Positions 44,587 to 54,061 of a DNA stretch of 64,000 nucleotides are shown in pieces. The notes under the pieces were generated by a model. The model did not search any database, had not been told where the DNA came from, and worked only from the letters and a program-made list of their open reading frames with translations. The DNA lies in contig NZ_CP071238.1 in NCBI RefSeq assembly GCF_017299535.1, positions 3,348,001 through 3,412,000 of the forward strand, read 5' to 3'. This DNA is from Serratia marcescens subsp. marcescens ATCC 13880 (lineage in GTDB: Bacteria > Pseudomonadota > Gammaproteobacteria > Enterobacterales > Enterobacteriaceae). Within the stretch, counting starts at the first letter, position 1, and each line of letters begins with the position of its first letter. The translations under genes and the position numbers were made by a program.

Positions 44587-46575
44587 ATGGAAACGCCACG
44601 TTACAGCAAGCTCGCCGCTCTGGTGATTGCCTCACTCAGCGCCACCGCCGCACTGGCCGCGCCGCAGAACGACACCCAGGACACCATGGTCGTCACCGCC
44701 TCCGGCTTTCAGCAAAAAATTCAGGACTCCGCCGCTTCCATCTCGGTGATCCCGCGCCAGCAAATCGAAGACAAGGCTTACCGCGACATCACCGACGCGC
44801 TGAAAGACGTGCCGGGCGTGGTAGTCACCGACGGCGGCAGCAAAAGCGACATCAGCATCCGCGGCATGTCTTCCAAGTACACCCTGATCCTGGTGGACGG
44901 CAAGCGCGTCGACACCCGCGGCACCCGCCCGAACAGCGACAACGCCGGCATCGAACAAGGCTGGCTGCCGCCGCTGGAAGCCATTGAGCGCATCGAAGTG
45001 GTGCGCGGGCCGATGTCTTCGCTGTACGGTTCCGACGCCATGGGCGGCGTGATCAACGTCATCACCCGCAAAACCTCACGCACCGAGTGGAAAGGCTCGC
45101 TGCACGGCGATGCCACCCTTCAGGAAAACCGCGATTCCGGCGACCTGTTCCAGACCAACGCCTACGCGTCCGGCCCGCTGGTTGAAGGCCTGCTCGGCCT
45201 GCGGGTCAACGGCCTGCTCTCACGCCGCGCGGAAGATAAAATCGTCAACGGTTACAACGAACAGCGCATGCGCAGCGGCACTGCGGTGTTCACCCTGACC
45301 CCGGACGAGAAAAACGAATTCGACTTCGAAATCGGCCGCTCGCTGCAGGATCGCAACAGCACGCCGGGCAAATCGGTGGTGGCGGAGCGCTGCAGCAAAG
45401 GCAAATGCACCCCAACTTCCCGCAGCGAAGATCTCTACACCCGCACCAACTACTCGCTGACCCACAACGGTTATTACGACTTCGGCAACTCCACCAGCTA
45501 CGTTCAGCGGGAAGAGACCAACAACCCGGGCCGCAAAATGAAGATGTACAACACCATCTTCAACACCCAGAACCAGTTCGAGCTGGGTTCCCACATGCTG
45601 AACCTCGGCGGCCAATACCGCTATGAGAAACTGGGCGACAGTGGCAACCAGCTAAGCTCGGCGCAAGACGTCAATCAACTGACGCGCTGGAGCTGGGCGC
45701 TGTTCGCCGAAGACGAATGGGCGCTGACCAATGACTTTAGCCTGACCAGCGGCATCCGTATGGACCGCGATCAGAACTTCGGCAGCCACTGGTCGCCGCG
45801 CATGTACGGCGTTTGGCACCTGACCGAGCAGTGGACGCTGAAAGGCGGCGTTTCCGCCGGCTACCGTTCGCCGGATCTGCGCCAATCCTCCGCCAACTGG
45901 GGCCAGGTCACCGGCGGCGGCGTGCGTAAAGGCATCATCGTCGGCAACCCGGATCTGCAGCCGGAGAAGAGCCTGAGCGAAGAGATCGGCCTGATGTGGG
46001 ATAGCCTGAAAGGCGTCAACGCCGGGGTCACCGTCTTCAACACCGACTTCAAGAACAAGATCACCGAAGTGCGCCGCTGCGAAGACACGCCGGACTGTAA
46101 GATCGGCAATGACGTCTACGACTTTATCAGCGATCGCGTCAACGTCGACAAAGCCAATATGCGCGGCGTAGAAGCCACCTTCGGCTGGCAGATCAACAAA
46201 GACTGGAAGTGGAACACCAACTACACCTACACCTCTTCCGAGCAGAAGAGCGGCGAGTTCCAGGGCAAGGCGCTCAACCAGATGCCGAAGCACATGGTTA
46301 ACACCGTGCTGGATTGGCGCGCCACGCAGGATCTCAGCCTGTGGTCGCGCGTTAATTTCCGCAGCAAAACGTCTGAGTATCTGAGCCGTACCTCGATGGC
46401 CAAGAGCACGCCGTCCTACACCTTCGTCGATGCGGGCCTGAGCTACCAGGCGGCGAAAAACCTGCAGCTGACCGGCGGGGTCTACAACATCCTCGACAAG
46501 ACCGTGGATTACGATCACTACAACACCACGCTGGACGGCCGCCGTTACACCGTCGGCATGACCTACAACTTCTGA
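44587..46575 (+). CDS. TonB-dependent siderophore receptor (catecholate type)
   Basis: A 662-residue outer-membrane receptor with a signal peptide ending ALA-AP near residue 25 and a TonB box DTMVVTA at 32-38. The plug domain holds SISVIPRQQIED, SIRGMSSKYTLILVDGKRVDTRG and IEVVRGPMSSLYGSDAMGGVINVI-type end. The beta-barrel ends in the C-terminal Phe. It resembles CirA/IrgA/FepA-type catecholate receptors; the ligand cannot be read from the sequence. ATG 44587 has AGGAAAGG about 8 bases upstream. It is preceded by a Fur box and followed by a binding-protein gene. Confidence 0.9.
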   Translation: METPRYSKLAALVIASLSATAALAAPQNDTQDTMVVTASGFQQKIQDSAASISVIPRQQIEDKAYRDITDALKDVPGVVVTDGGSKSDISIRGMSSKYTLILVDGKRVDTRGTRPNSDNAGIEQGWLPPLEAIERIEVVRGPMSSLYGSDAMGGVINVITRKTSRTEWKGSLHGDATLQENRDSGDLFQTNAYASGPLVEGLLGLRVNGLLSRRAEDKIVNGYNEQRMRSGTAVFTLTPDEKNEFDFEIGRSLQDRNSTPGKSVVAERCSKGKCTPTSRSEDLYTRTNYSLTHNGYYDFGNSTSYVQREETNNPGRKMKMYNTIFNTQNQFELGSHMLNLGGQYRYEKLGDSGNQLSSAQDVNQLTRWSWALFAEDEWALTNDFSLTSGIRMDRDQNFGSHWSPRMYGVWHLTEQWTLKGGVSAGYRSPDLRQSSANWGQVTGGGVRKGIIVGNPDLQPEKSLSEEIGLMWDSLKGVNAGVTVFNTDFKNKITEVRRCEDTPDCKIGNDVYDFISDRVNVDKANMRGVEATFGWQINKDWKWNTNYTYTSSEQKSGEFQGKALNQMPKHMVNTVLDWRATQDLSLWSRVNFRSKTSEYLSRTSMAKSTPSYTFVDAGLSYQAAKNLQLTGGVYNILDKTVDYDHYNTTLDGRRYTVGMTYNF

Positions 46576-46582
46576 TGCCCTT

Positions 46583-46605
46583 GGGCGCGCGCCGCGCGCC
46601 CTTTT
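46583..46605 (+). terminator. rho-independent terminator or attenuator after receptor
   Basis: Strong stem GGGCGCGCG/CGCGCGCCC followed by TTTT, between the receptor and the binding-protein gene. Readthrough may limit the downstream gene relative to the receptor. Confidence 0.65.
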
Positions 46606-46630
46606 CATTCCATCACCGTGAGGAAGCTCC

Positions 46631-47584
46631 ATGAAATTACGCCGCTCCCCCCTGATGATCGCCCTGCTGGCCGCGATGGCGCTGGCGGGTTGCCACAGCA
46701 AAACCGATACGCAGGTAGCCGCTACCCCGGCTACCGTCAACGTCCAGCACCTGAATGGCAGCACCGAGGTGAAGAAGCACCCGCAGCGCATCGTGGTGCT
46801 GGATTACGCCTCGCTGGAAACGCTGCAGCTGCTGGACGTCGAGCCGCTGGCGCTGCCCGGCAACCGCAAGAACTTGCCGGATAGCCTGAAGCGCTATCAG
46901 GATGACAAATACCTCAATGCCGGCACCCTGTTCCAACCGGATATGGCCGTGCTGCGCGCCGCCAAACCGGATCTTATCCTGATCGCCGGCCGGGCGTCCA
47001 AAGCCTATGACGAGCTGAACACGCTGGCGCCGACGTTGAACATGTCCGTCGATCAGCAGGATCAGTTGGGCAGCCTGAAACAGCGCACCCTGCAGCTGGG
47101 CGAGCTGTTTGATAAGCAGCAACAGGCGCAGGCGGCGATCGACAAGCTGGATGCGCAGATCGCGGCGGTCAAACCGCAGGCCGCCCAGGCCGGACGCGGG
47201 CTGGTGGTGCTGTTCTCCGGCGGCAAGATCAGCGCTTACGCCCCCAAGAGCCGTTTCAGCTTCGTCTATGACGCCCTCGGCTTCGCGTCCGCGTTGCAGT
47301 CCGATGAAAAAGACGTGCGCGGCAACAAGCTGACGCCTGAGCAGGTGGCCAAGCTGAATCCGGACTGGCTGTTCGTCATCGACAGAGACGCCGCGACCGG
47401 GCGGCCGAACGCGGTGGCGCCGCAGAAAATCCTCACCGGCACCGCACTGAAGAAAACCACGGCGGTGAAAAAAGGCCAGGTGGTTTACCTGCCGGCGGCC
47501 GAGGTCTATCTGTCCGGCGGCATCGTCACCGCCCAACACGTCGTCGAACGCGTGAGCGAGGCGCTGAATCACACTGCGCGATAA
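46631..47584 (+). CDS. siderophore-binding lipoprotein of ABC importer (CeuE-like)
   Basis: A 317-residue lipoprotein: signal with lipobox LAGC and lipidated Cys21. The mature part belongs to the FecB/CeuE-type class III binding proteins, with RIVVLDYASLETLQLLDV, KPDLILIAGR, LFSGGKISAYAPKSRFSFVYDALG and LPAAEVYLSGGI. It passes ferric siderophore to the permease encoded on the opposite strand just downstream. Confidence 0.88.
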   Translation: MKLRRSPLMIALLAAMALAGCHSKTDTQVAATPATVNVQHLNGSTEVKKHPQRIVVLDYASLETLQLLDVEPLALPGNRKNLPDSLKRYQDDKYLNAGTLFQPDMAVLRAAKPDLILIAGRASKAYDELNTLAPTLNMSVDQQDQLGSLKQRTLQLGELFDKQQQAQAAIDKLDAQIAAVKPQAAQAGRGLVVLFSGGKISAYAPKSRFSFVYDALGFASALQSDEKDVRGNKLTPEQVAKLNPDWLFVIDRDAATGRPNAVAPQKILTGTALKKTTAVKKGQVVYLPAAEVYLSGGIVTAQHVVERVSEALNHTAR

Positions 47585-47586
47585 AG

Positions 47587-47611
47587 AAAGCCCGGCGATG
47601 CCGGGCTTTTT
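47587..47611. terminator. bidirectional terminator
   Basis: AAAGCCCGGC-GAT-GCCGGGCTTTTTC between convergent binding-protein and ATPase genes. Confidence 0.92.
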
Positions 47612-47617
47612 CTTGGG

Positions 47618-48406
47618 TTAAATCGTCGGCTGGTTTACCAAACCGTCTATCAGCACCTGCGGCGTGCCCTGCGAGCAACGTTCGATGCGCCCGCGCACGC
47701 CGTAGACCCGCGCCAGGCTCTGCGGCGTAATCACCAGATCCGGCGCGCCATCGGCGATCAGATCGCCATCCTGCAGCATCAGCACGTGGTCGCCGTGACG
47801 CAGCGCGATGTTGATGTCATGCACCACCACCACCGTCACGATATTGCGCTTGCGGGTTTCACGGCGCACCAAATCCATCACGTGGAACTGATAGTTGAGA
47901 TCGAGCGCGCTCAGCGGCTCATCCAGCAGCAGCAGCGACGGCTGACGGATCAGCGACTGCGCCAACCCCACCAGCTGTTTCTGGCCGCCGGACAGCTGAT
48001 CGAGATAACTCAACGCCAGATGGGCGATGCCCAGTTGCTCCAGCAGGGCCATCACCTCCGCTTCTCTGCCGGCGTTGCTGCGGCCGCCCGAGGCGCGCTG
48101 CGCCACGATGATCGACTCCAGCACGTGCAGGTGCACCCCGGCGGGCAGCGACTGCGGCAGATACACCACTTTCTCCGCGCGACGAGCGAACGGCATCTGC
48201 ATCAGATCGCCGTCGTCCAGCCACAGCTTGCCCTGCGCCGGGTTCAGCCCGGCCAGCGAGCGCAGCAGCGTCGATTTGCCGCTGCCGTTCGGCCCCAGCA
48301 GCACGGTGATTTGCCCGCGCGGCAGCATCGGCACCGAGAGATCGTCGATCACCTGGCGTTTCGGGTAGCCCGCCGAGAAGTGTTCTATGCGCAAGCCCTG
48401 GTTCAT
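47618..48406 (-). CDS. ferric-siderophore ABC transporter ATP-binding protein
   Basis: A 262-residue ATPase of the FecE/FepC type. Walker A is GPNGSGKST (about 36-44), signature LSGGQKQLV, Walker B LLLLDEPLSALDL, and the switch histidine lies in VVVVHDIN. It overlaps the permease gene by 4 bases. The iron uptake role follows from family and neighbours. Confidence 0.92.
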   Translation of the reverse strand: MNQGLRIEHFSAGYPKRQVIDDLSVPMLPRGQITVLLGPNGSGKSTLLRSLAGLNPAQGKLWLDDGDLMQMPFARRAEKVVYLPQSLPAGVHLHVLESIIVAQRASGGRSNAGREAEVMALLEQLGIAHLALSYLDQLSGGQKQLVGLAQSLIRQPSLLLLDEPLSALDLNYQFHVMDLVRRETRKRNIVTVVVVHDINIALRHGDHVLMLQDGDLIADGAPDLVITPQSLARVYGVRGRIERCSQGTPQVLIDGLVNQPTI

Positions 48407-49485
48407 ACGTTCCCCCGATGGCGCAGAATAATGCTCAGGAAGAACGGCACCCCGACCAGCGAGGTGACGATGCCCACCGGAATGATCACGCCGGGCACCA
48501 GATTTTTCGACGCCACCGAGGCCATCGACAGCACCAGCGCGCCAATCAGCGCGCTGGCCGGCAGGTAGAAACGGTGATCTTCGCCGAAGATCATGCGGGC
48601 GATGTGCGGCGCCACCAGGCCGATAAAGCCGATCGGCCCGACGAAAGCCACCGCCAGCGCCGAGAGCATGCTGATGCGCAGCAGCGTGGTCAGCCGCAGA
48701 CGACGCACGTCGATGCCGAAGCTCACCGCCCGGTCTTCACCCAGACGCAGCGCGGTCAGTTTCCACGAGCTCATCATCGACAGCGGCAGCAGCACGGCGA
48801 ACACCCCGAACAGAATGCCCAGCTTGTCCCACGAGGCGCGCGCCAGGCTGCCCATGGTCCAGAACACCAGCCCCTGCAGCGTGTCCTCGCTGGCGATGAA
48901 TTGCATCATCGAGACCAGCGCGTTGAAGGTAAACACCAGCGCGATGCCGAACAGCACTACGCCGGAGGTGGCGACCCGCGTCCAGCGCGTGATGCCGTCG
49001 AGCATCAGCGCGGCGAACAGCGCGAAGATAAAAGCGTTGGCGGAGATGAACCACTGATCGGGAATGCCCGGAATGCCGATGCCGAGCACGATCGCCAGCG
49101 CGGCGCCAAAGGCCGCGGCGGAAGACACCCCGAGGGTGAAGGGACTGGCCAGCGGGTTATTCAGGATGGTCTGCATTTCCGCCCCGGCCAGGCCGAGCGC
49201 AAAGCCCACCACCACCGCCATCAGCGCATAGGGCAAGCGGATGTCCCAGACGATCACCCGCGTGCCGGCATCGGCCGCGGCGGGGTCAAGCAGCGTTTGC
49301 CATAAGGAGGACAGCGACAGGCCGGACGGCCCCATGGTGAAATCCAGCAGCAGCGAGCCCAGGATCGCCAGTGCCAACACGCCCATCATCAACAGGCGAT
49401 GGCGAAGAATATGCTGATAACGCCCCATCACGCCGGCGTTGGGTTGCCCCTTGGCGTCAGTCATGGGATCGGTGGATACGCTCAT
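48403..49485 (-). CDS. ferric-siderophore ABC transporter permease (FecCD family)
   Basis: A 360-residue permease with about 10 membrane helices. FecCD hallmarks: RLPYALMAVVVGFALGLAGAEMQTI-type segment (shortened), NPLASPFTLGVSSAAAFGA, FVGPIGFIGLVAPHIARM and LVGVPFFLSIIL. Only one permease gene is present, so it should form a homodimer, as BtuC or HmuU do. It is first in its two-gene operon and has a Fur-box-like site upstream. Confidence 0.92.
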   Translation of the reverse strand: MSVSTDPMTDAKGQPNAGVMGRYQHILRHRLLMMGVLALAILGSLLLDFTMGPSGLSLSSLWQTLLDPAAADAGTRVIVWDIRLPYALMAVVVGFALGLAGAEMQTILNNPLASPFTLGVSSAAAFGAALAIVLGIGIPGIPDQWFISANAFIFALFAALMLDGITRWTRVATSGVVLFGIALVFTFNALVSMMQFIASEDTLQGLVFWTMGSLARASWDKLGILFGVFAVLLPLSMMSSWKLTALRLGEDRAVSFGIDVRRLRLTTLLRISMLSALAVAFVGPIGFIGLVAPHIARMIFGEDHRFYLPASALIGALVLSMASVASKNLVPGVIIPVGIVTSLVGVPFFLSIILRHRGNV

Positions 49486-49594
49486 TCGTTAAGATACCTG
49501 TTACAACCATCATGACAGCGGCGCGAAGGCGACCGCCGTAAACCGGAAAGCGCGCGGCGACCGCCTGTGCGCAGCCGCCCACAATAAAGCAAAC

Positions 49595-49613
49595 GATAAT
49601 ACTTATCAATCAT
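49595..49613. promoter_or_regulatory. Fur-box-like site for siderophore permease operon
   Basis: GATAATACTTATCAATCAT, 12 of 19 matches to the classical Fur consensus, with GATAAT and TATCA hexamers intact. It is about 110 bp upstream of the permease start. Confidence 0.6.
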
Positions 49614-49813
49614 ATCAATAGGTGAAAACAGCGTTGTCGAAATGTAATAATTTGTTTTTTCTCGCCATTTTTCAAACCACCACGCTTTCCCCCGCCAACG
49701 GCCAGTAGGTTAATTATTCTGAAAATTATTCCTGATCCGACCAGACTCTGACAAATAGCGGCAAAACCACATAGAATCCAAAACCACAGCACCGCGCGTG
49801 CAAAAAACTTTCA

Positions 49814-49836
49814 GGCCGCCGCAAGAGCGGCCTTAT
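49814..49836 (+). terminator. terminator-like hairpin in GGDEF gene leader
   Basis: GGCCGC / GCGGCC stem with a 7-base loop followed by TTATT, ending 14 bases before the GGDEF start. It may be an upstream terminator or an attenuator. Confidence 0.4.
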
Positions 49837-49849
49837 TGACGAGGCTGTA

Positions 49850-50950
49850 ATGAGAAGTCCATCTCCGGCGGTAACGCCCAAACGCCCGGCGCTGCTGAAC
49901 TGGCTGTTGCACAGCCCGCTGCACGCCGATGACGAACCGTTTCAACGCCAGCTGCGTCTCACGCTGACGCCCTCTCCTCTCACCCCCTGGCTGAATGCCG
50001 TGGGGCCGGCCGCGCTGTTGGCGGGGTTCGCCTGGCTGAACCAACCGCTGGTCGGTATCGGCCTGCTGCTGCTGTTGCTGCTGTTGACCGCCGGGCGCGC
50101 CAGGTTGGCGCAAAGGCGCCAACCCGCCTGGCCGAACGCCATGCTGGTGACAGTGTTGTTGTGGGCGCTGCTGGTTGGCGCCAGCGCCGCGCTGGCGATG
50201 CTGTCGGGCCGCTTCGTGCTGATCCTGTTCGCCGGCCTGACCATTACCGCCCTGGCCTGCTGGCTGATGCAGCGCCACGCCGCCGCCCCGCGCTTCGCAC
50301 TGCTTGAGGTGATCGCGCTGACGCTGCCCTACCTGCTGGCGGCGCCGCTGTCGCGCGTGCAAAATCTGTTTGTCCTGGCGGATCTCGCGCCGCTGTGGCT
50401 GGTGCTGGCCCATGGCATGATCGCGCGCTACCACCGCCAACTGGTGCAGCACGTCACGCTGGCCTGGGAGAAGCAGCAGGCATCGCACCGCGATCGCCTG
50501 ACCGGCTTTCTCAACCGTGCAGGCGGCGAGGCGGTGATGCGCAGCATCTGCCGCCCCGCCGCGGCGCAGCCGATCTCCCACCTGTTCATTCTCGAATTCG
50601 GCCCGCTGGCGGCGCTCTACCAAAGTCACGGCGTCCAGATCGGCGACGACGTGCTGCGCACCGTCGGCGAGCGCCTCAAAACGCTGATCCGCCCGAGCGA
50701 CTACGTCTGCCGCTACACCGGCGGTCTGTTTCTGATTCTGGTGCACGATCTGCCCTACGGCGCGGAAAGCGAGTTCCTGGCGCGCATTGTGCCGCCGCTG
50801 GAGGCGCCCTACGATTTTGGCGCGTTCGGCGAGGTGAACATGCGGCTTAACGCCGGCATTTTGGCGCTGACGCAGAATTACGCGACGGTAGAGAGTTTGA
50901 TGAGCTCGGCGCAGCAGGCGCTGGCGGAAGCCAAAGGCGGGAAAAAGTAA
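49850..50950 (+). CDS. membrane protein with degenerate GGDEF domain
   Basis: 366 residues. The N-terminal half has about six hydrophobic helices (residues 48-195), then a GGDEF fold (about 205-365) with DRLTGFLNRAG and GVQIGDDVLRTVGERL. The signature is GGLFL at residues 291-295 in place of GGDEF or GGEEF, so both acidic active-site residues are lost, and it is unlikely to make c-di-GMP. Such proteins can act as GTP or c-di-GMP receptors or as scaffolds. ATG 49850 follows a GAGG site. Confidence 0.85.
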   Translation: MRSPSPAVTPKRPALLNWLLHSPLHADDEPFQRQLRLTLTPSPLTPWLNAVGPAALLAGFAWLNQPLVGIGLLLLLLLLTAGRARLAQRRQPAWPNAMLVTVLLWALLVGASAALAMLSGRFVLILFAGLTITALACWLMQRHAAAPRFALLEVIALTLPYLLAAPLSRVQNLFVLADLAPLWLVLAHGMIARYHRQLVQHVTLAWEKQQASHRDRLTGFLNRAGGEAVMRSICRPAAAQPISHLFILEFGPLAALYQSHGVQIGDDVLRTVGERLKTLIRPSDYVCRYTGGLFLILVHDLPYGAESEFLARIVPPLEAPYDFGAFGEVNMRLNAGILALTQNYATVESLMSSAQQALAEAKGGKK

Positions 50951-50956
50951 AACAAA

Positions 50957-50981
50957 ACGCGGCGGGAGCCCCCCGCCGCGT
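50957..50981. terminator. hairpin between convergent GGDEF and lysP genes
   Basis: ACGCGGCGGG pairs with CCCGCCGCGT around a 5-base loop; no clear U-run on either side, but it occupies the whole 46-bp convergent gap. Confidence 0.6.
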
Positions 50982-50996
50982 GTCACTCACCGAAAA

Positions 50997-52475
50997 TTAC
51001 TTCACGTCCATCTTCGGGAATTCCATTTCGCTGTACTTCACGACACGGGTGCCTTGCGACAGCTTGTAACCGAACCAAATCAGCAGGAACAGCGGAATGC
51101 CGATGTAGGTCGCGGTCACGCCGTACCAGTCAATCTTGTCTTGCAGGAAAGCCTGGTAATTCTGGCCCAGGGTAATGATCAGGCACAGCACGAAGGCGAA
51201 GATCGGCCCCAGCGGGAAGAACCCGGAACGGTACGGTAAGTCGTTGAGATCGCGCCCCTGCAGCATGTAACCGCGACGGAAACGGTAGTGGCTGATAGCG
51301 ATGCCCAACCAGGCGATGAAACCGGTCATGCCCGAGGTATTGAGCAGCCACAGGTAAACCGACTGGTTGCCGAACATTGACGTCAGGAAGCACAGGCCGG
51401 CCACCACGCAGGTCGCATACAGCGCGTTGCGCGGCACGCCGCCTTTTGACAGCTTGGCGAAAATGCGCGGCGCCTTGCCTTCCGATGCCAGGGTGTACAG
51501 CATGCGGGTCGATGCGTACATGCCCGAGTTACCGGCCGACAGCACCGCCGTCAGGATCACCGCGTTCATGACCGCCGCCGCCGACAACAGGCCGGCATGC
51601 TGGAACACCAGGGTGAACGGGCTGACGCTGATGTCTTTCACGTCGTTGCGCAGCAGGCTCGGATCGGTGTACGGAATGATCAGGCTGATGATCAGAATGG
51701 CGAAGATATAGAACAGCAGGATACGCCAGAACACCTGACGCACTGCGCGCGGGATGTTTTTACCCGGATTCTCCGATTCGCCGGCCGCGATGCCGATGAG
51801 CTCGGTGCCCTGGAACGAGAAGCCGACGATCATGGCCACGCCGATCATCGCCGAGAAGCCGCCGGCGAACGGCGCATCCCCAATGGTCCAGTTCTGCCAG
51901 CCGGCATGCTCGCCGCCTTTCAGAATGCCGACAATCATCAGCACGCCGACGGCGATGAAAATAATCACGGTGCTGACCTTGATCAGCGCGAACCAGTATT
52001 CCGCCTCGCCGAACCCTTTCACCGAAATGTAGTTCAGCAGGAACATCAGGCCGAGGAACAGCGCGCTCCAAACCCAGCCGGGAGTGTCCGGGAACCAGTA
52101 GCTCATCACCAATTGCGAAGCCACCAGGTCAACAGCGATGGTCACCGCCCAGTTGTACCAGTAGTTCCAGCCCAGTGCGAAGCCGAAGCCTTCTTCCACG
52201 TATTTGGCGCCGTAGGTGGAGAATGAACCGGAGACCGGCATAAAGGCCGCCAGTTCGCCCAGACTGGTCATCAGGAAGTACACCATCAAACCGATCAGAG
52301 CGTAAGACAGCAGCGCCCCGCCGGGGCCGGCCTGAGAAACCGTGGCGCCCGAGGCGACAAACAGGCCGGTGCCGATGGAGCCGCCGATGGCGATCATGGT
52401 CAAATGCCGGGCTTTCAGCTCGCGGCGCAATCCGGGAGCTTGCTGCCCCGATGTTTTTATATCCTGCTGAGCCAT
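50997..52475 (-). CDS. lysP: lysine-specific permease LysP
   Basis: A 492-residue APC-family transporter with 12 membrane helices, close to E. coli LysP (489). Blocks: RHLTMIAIGGSIGTGLFVASG, GELAAFMPVSGSFSTYGAKYV, GFSFQGTELIGIAAGESENP and SAGNSGMYASTRMLYTLA. It imports L-lysine with protons. ATG 52475 has AGGGAA 3-4 bases away and matches the known start; a longer start at 52586 is not conserved. Its place next to yeiE is as in E. coli. Confidence 0.95.
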   Translation of the reverse strand: MAQQDIKTSGQQAPGLRRELKARHLTMIAIGGSIGTGLFVASGATVSQAGPGGALLSYALIGLMVYFLMTSLGELAAFMPVSGSFSTYGAKYVEEGFGFALGWNYWYNWAVTIAVDLVASQLVMSYWFPDTPGWVWSALFLGLMFLLNYISVKGFGEAEYWFALIKVSTVIIFIAVGVLMIVGILKGGEHAGWQNWTIGDAPFAGGFSAMIGVAMIVGFSFQGTELIGIAAGESENPGKNIPRAVRQVFWRILLFYIFAILIISLIIPYTDPSLLRNDVKDISVSPFTLVFQHAGLLSAAAVMNAVILTAVLSAGNSGMYASTRMLYTLASEGKAPRIFAKLSKGGVPRNALYATCVVAGLCFLTSMFGNQSVYLWLLNTSGMTGFIAWLGIAISHYRFRRGYMLQGRDLNDLPYRSGFFPLGPIFAFVLCLIITLGQNYQAFLQDKIDWYGVTATYIGIPLFLLIWFGYKLSQGTRVVKYSEMEFPKMDVK

Positions 52476-52696
52476 TCGTTCCCTATCTATCTGCTCTTCG
52501 AAAAATGAGGGCGGATTGTAACAAATACCCGCCGGTGAACTAGCAACATTGCACCGATATAAGATAGCTTCATAATTCAGAGGCAATTATTAGCCGCGGC
52601 CCTTATGGCCTTACTTACTCTCATTAATGTGAGCGCGCGCAGGTTTTTATGCTTTCTTTTGCCTGCGCGGCGATAGAAGACGTGACGCGCTGTCGA

Positions 52697-53563
52697 TTAC
52701 AGCGCGCAATAGCTGAGAAAACGCTGCAAGGCGTTGGAAATGTGCTTTTGCCGATGGCGGATCAGGTACAGGGTGCGCCGCAGCGGCGGCAGCGGCACCG
52801 GCAGTTCCACCAGCGCGCCGCTGGCCAACTGCTCCGCCACCACGCGCCGCGACAGGCAACTGATGCCGATACCGTGCCGCACCGCATGCTTGATCGCCTC
52901 CGAGTTGCCGAGCTCCATCACCAGCTGGAAGTGCGGCAGGTGCGCCAGCAGCAGGTGATCCAGCACCTCGCGGGTGCCCGAACCGCGCTCGCGCAGGATC
53001 CAAGGCGCATTCGCCAGCGCCTCCAGCGTCGGCGGCTGGCGGGTCAAGGGATTGTCCGGCGCGGCGAACACCACCAGCTCATCCTCCAGCCACGGCTGCG
53101 TCACCAGCTCCGGCATATGGCAAGGCCCTTCGATCAGCCCCAGATCGACGCGGAAATCCGCCACCGCCACGATCACGTCCTGGCTGTTGCCAACGTTCAG
53201 CTCCAGCGGCGTGGCCGGAAAGTCCCGGCGGTAACGGGCGATCATCTCCGGCAGCATGTAGTTGCCGATGGTGCTGCTGGCGGCGATGCGCAGCGCCCCC
53301 CCGTCATGGCGAAACAGCTGCTCGATCTCCCCCGCCTGCTCCAGCAGCGCCAGCGCCTTGGGATACAGCAACCGGCCGTGTTCGTTGATCACCAGCCGTT
53401 TGCCGACGCGATCGAACAGCTGCACGCCCAGTTGCCCCTCCAGATCCGCCAGCGCCGCGCTGACCGCCGACTGCGACAGCGCCAGCACCACCGAGGCCTG
53501 AGTGGTCGAACCGCTTTTCAGCACTTCGGTGAAGACTTCCAGTTGACGCAACGTGATATGCAT
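52697..53563 (-). CDS. yeiE: LysR-family regulator YeiE
   Basis: 288 residues. The N-terminal LysR helix-turn-helix contains [20 protein letters not shown] and [27 protein letters not shown] residues, and the effector-binding domain covers about 90-288. Both sequence and place between lysP and yeiH match E. coli YeiE. YeiE has been linked to sulfite sensing and yeiH control in enterobacteria; I hold this from general knowledge and cannot check it here. Confidence 0.93.
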   Translation of the reverse strand: MHITLRQLEVFTEVLKSGSTTQASVVLALSQSAVSAALADLEGQLGVQLFDRVGKRLVINEHGRLLYPKALALLEQAGEIEQLFRHDGGALRIAASSTIGNYMLPEMIARYRRDFPATPLELNVGNSQDVIVAVADFRVDLGLIEGPCHMPELVTQPWLEDELVVFAAPDNPLTRQPPTLEALANAPWILRERGSGTREVLDHLLLAHLPHFQLVMELGNSEAIKHAVRHGIGISCLSRRVVAEQLASGALVELPVPLPPLRRTLYLIRHRQKHISNALQRFLSYCAL

Positions 53564-53670
53564 AGTCGTCCCGGTATTGAAAAAGGGTTCTGCCAGAGAA
53601 CCGCAAAATTAATGTCAACATGATGTGGGGAGCCCGGCCAGGCTACCCCGTTTGCGGCCAGTTCGACGCG

Positions 53671-53868
53671 CTACTTGCCCAAGGCGACCAGCTGCGCCGC
53701 CGCGGCCAGCGCCGCCTCGCGCGGCGTGCCGGCTTCGTCCCGCTGTATCAATTGCAGCATCGCCACGAGATGGTCGCGGTCGATCGCCTTGTTTTCTTCA
53801 ATCAACCGCCGCACCGCGCGCCCCACTTCCTGATCTACCTGCTCTCTGCGTTGATCGTCGGTATCCAT
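53671..53868 (-). CDS. small conserved-looking protein, unknown (FumD-like?)
   Basis: 65 residues from ATG 53868, preceded by CAGGAG at about 7 bases. Highly charged and helical: EQVDQEVGRAVRRLIEENKAI then DRDHLVAMLQLI and an Ala-rich C-terminal helix. The layout faintly resembles the DUF2767/FumD small proteins, but I would not assign it. It lies between yeiE (same strand) and the divergent yeiH. Confidence 0.65.
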   Translation of the reverse strand: MDTDDQRREQVDQEVGRAVRRLIEENKAIDRDHLVAMLQLIQRDEAGTPREAALAAAAQLVALGK

Positions 53869-54061
53869 CGCCTGCTCCTGTTCAGTTGGAAAGTTGACGG
53901 CGGCTTGCCGCTCCACCTCACCCTAGCCGCAATGCGACTTTATGCCAATGCCTGACGCAATACCACTTATTCAGATAGGTTATAAATATATAATCAATTT
54001 CTCTTTTATTCAGCCCAAACGTACTCTTAGCAGCAAGAAACAGACTGAAGGACTGACTTTT

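Larger units (their letters stand above)
49486..49849. other. 364-bp divergent region siderophore permease/GGDEF gene
   Basis: No gene seen. It holds the Fur-box-like site at 49595-49613 and a terminator-like hairpin at 49814-49836 shortly before the GGDEF gene. Confidence 0.5.
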
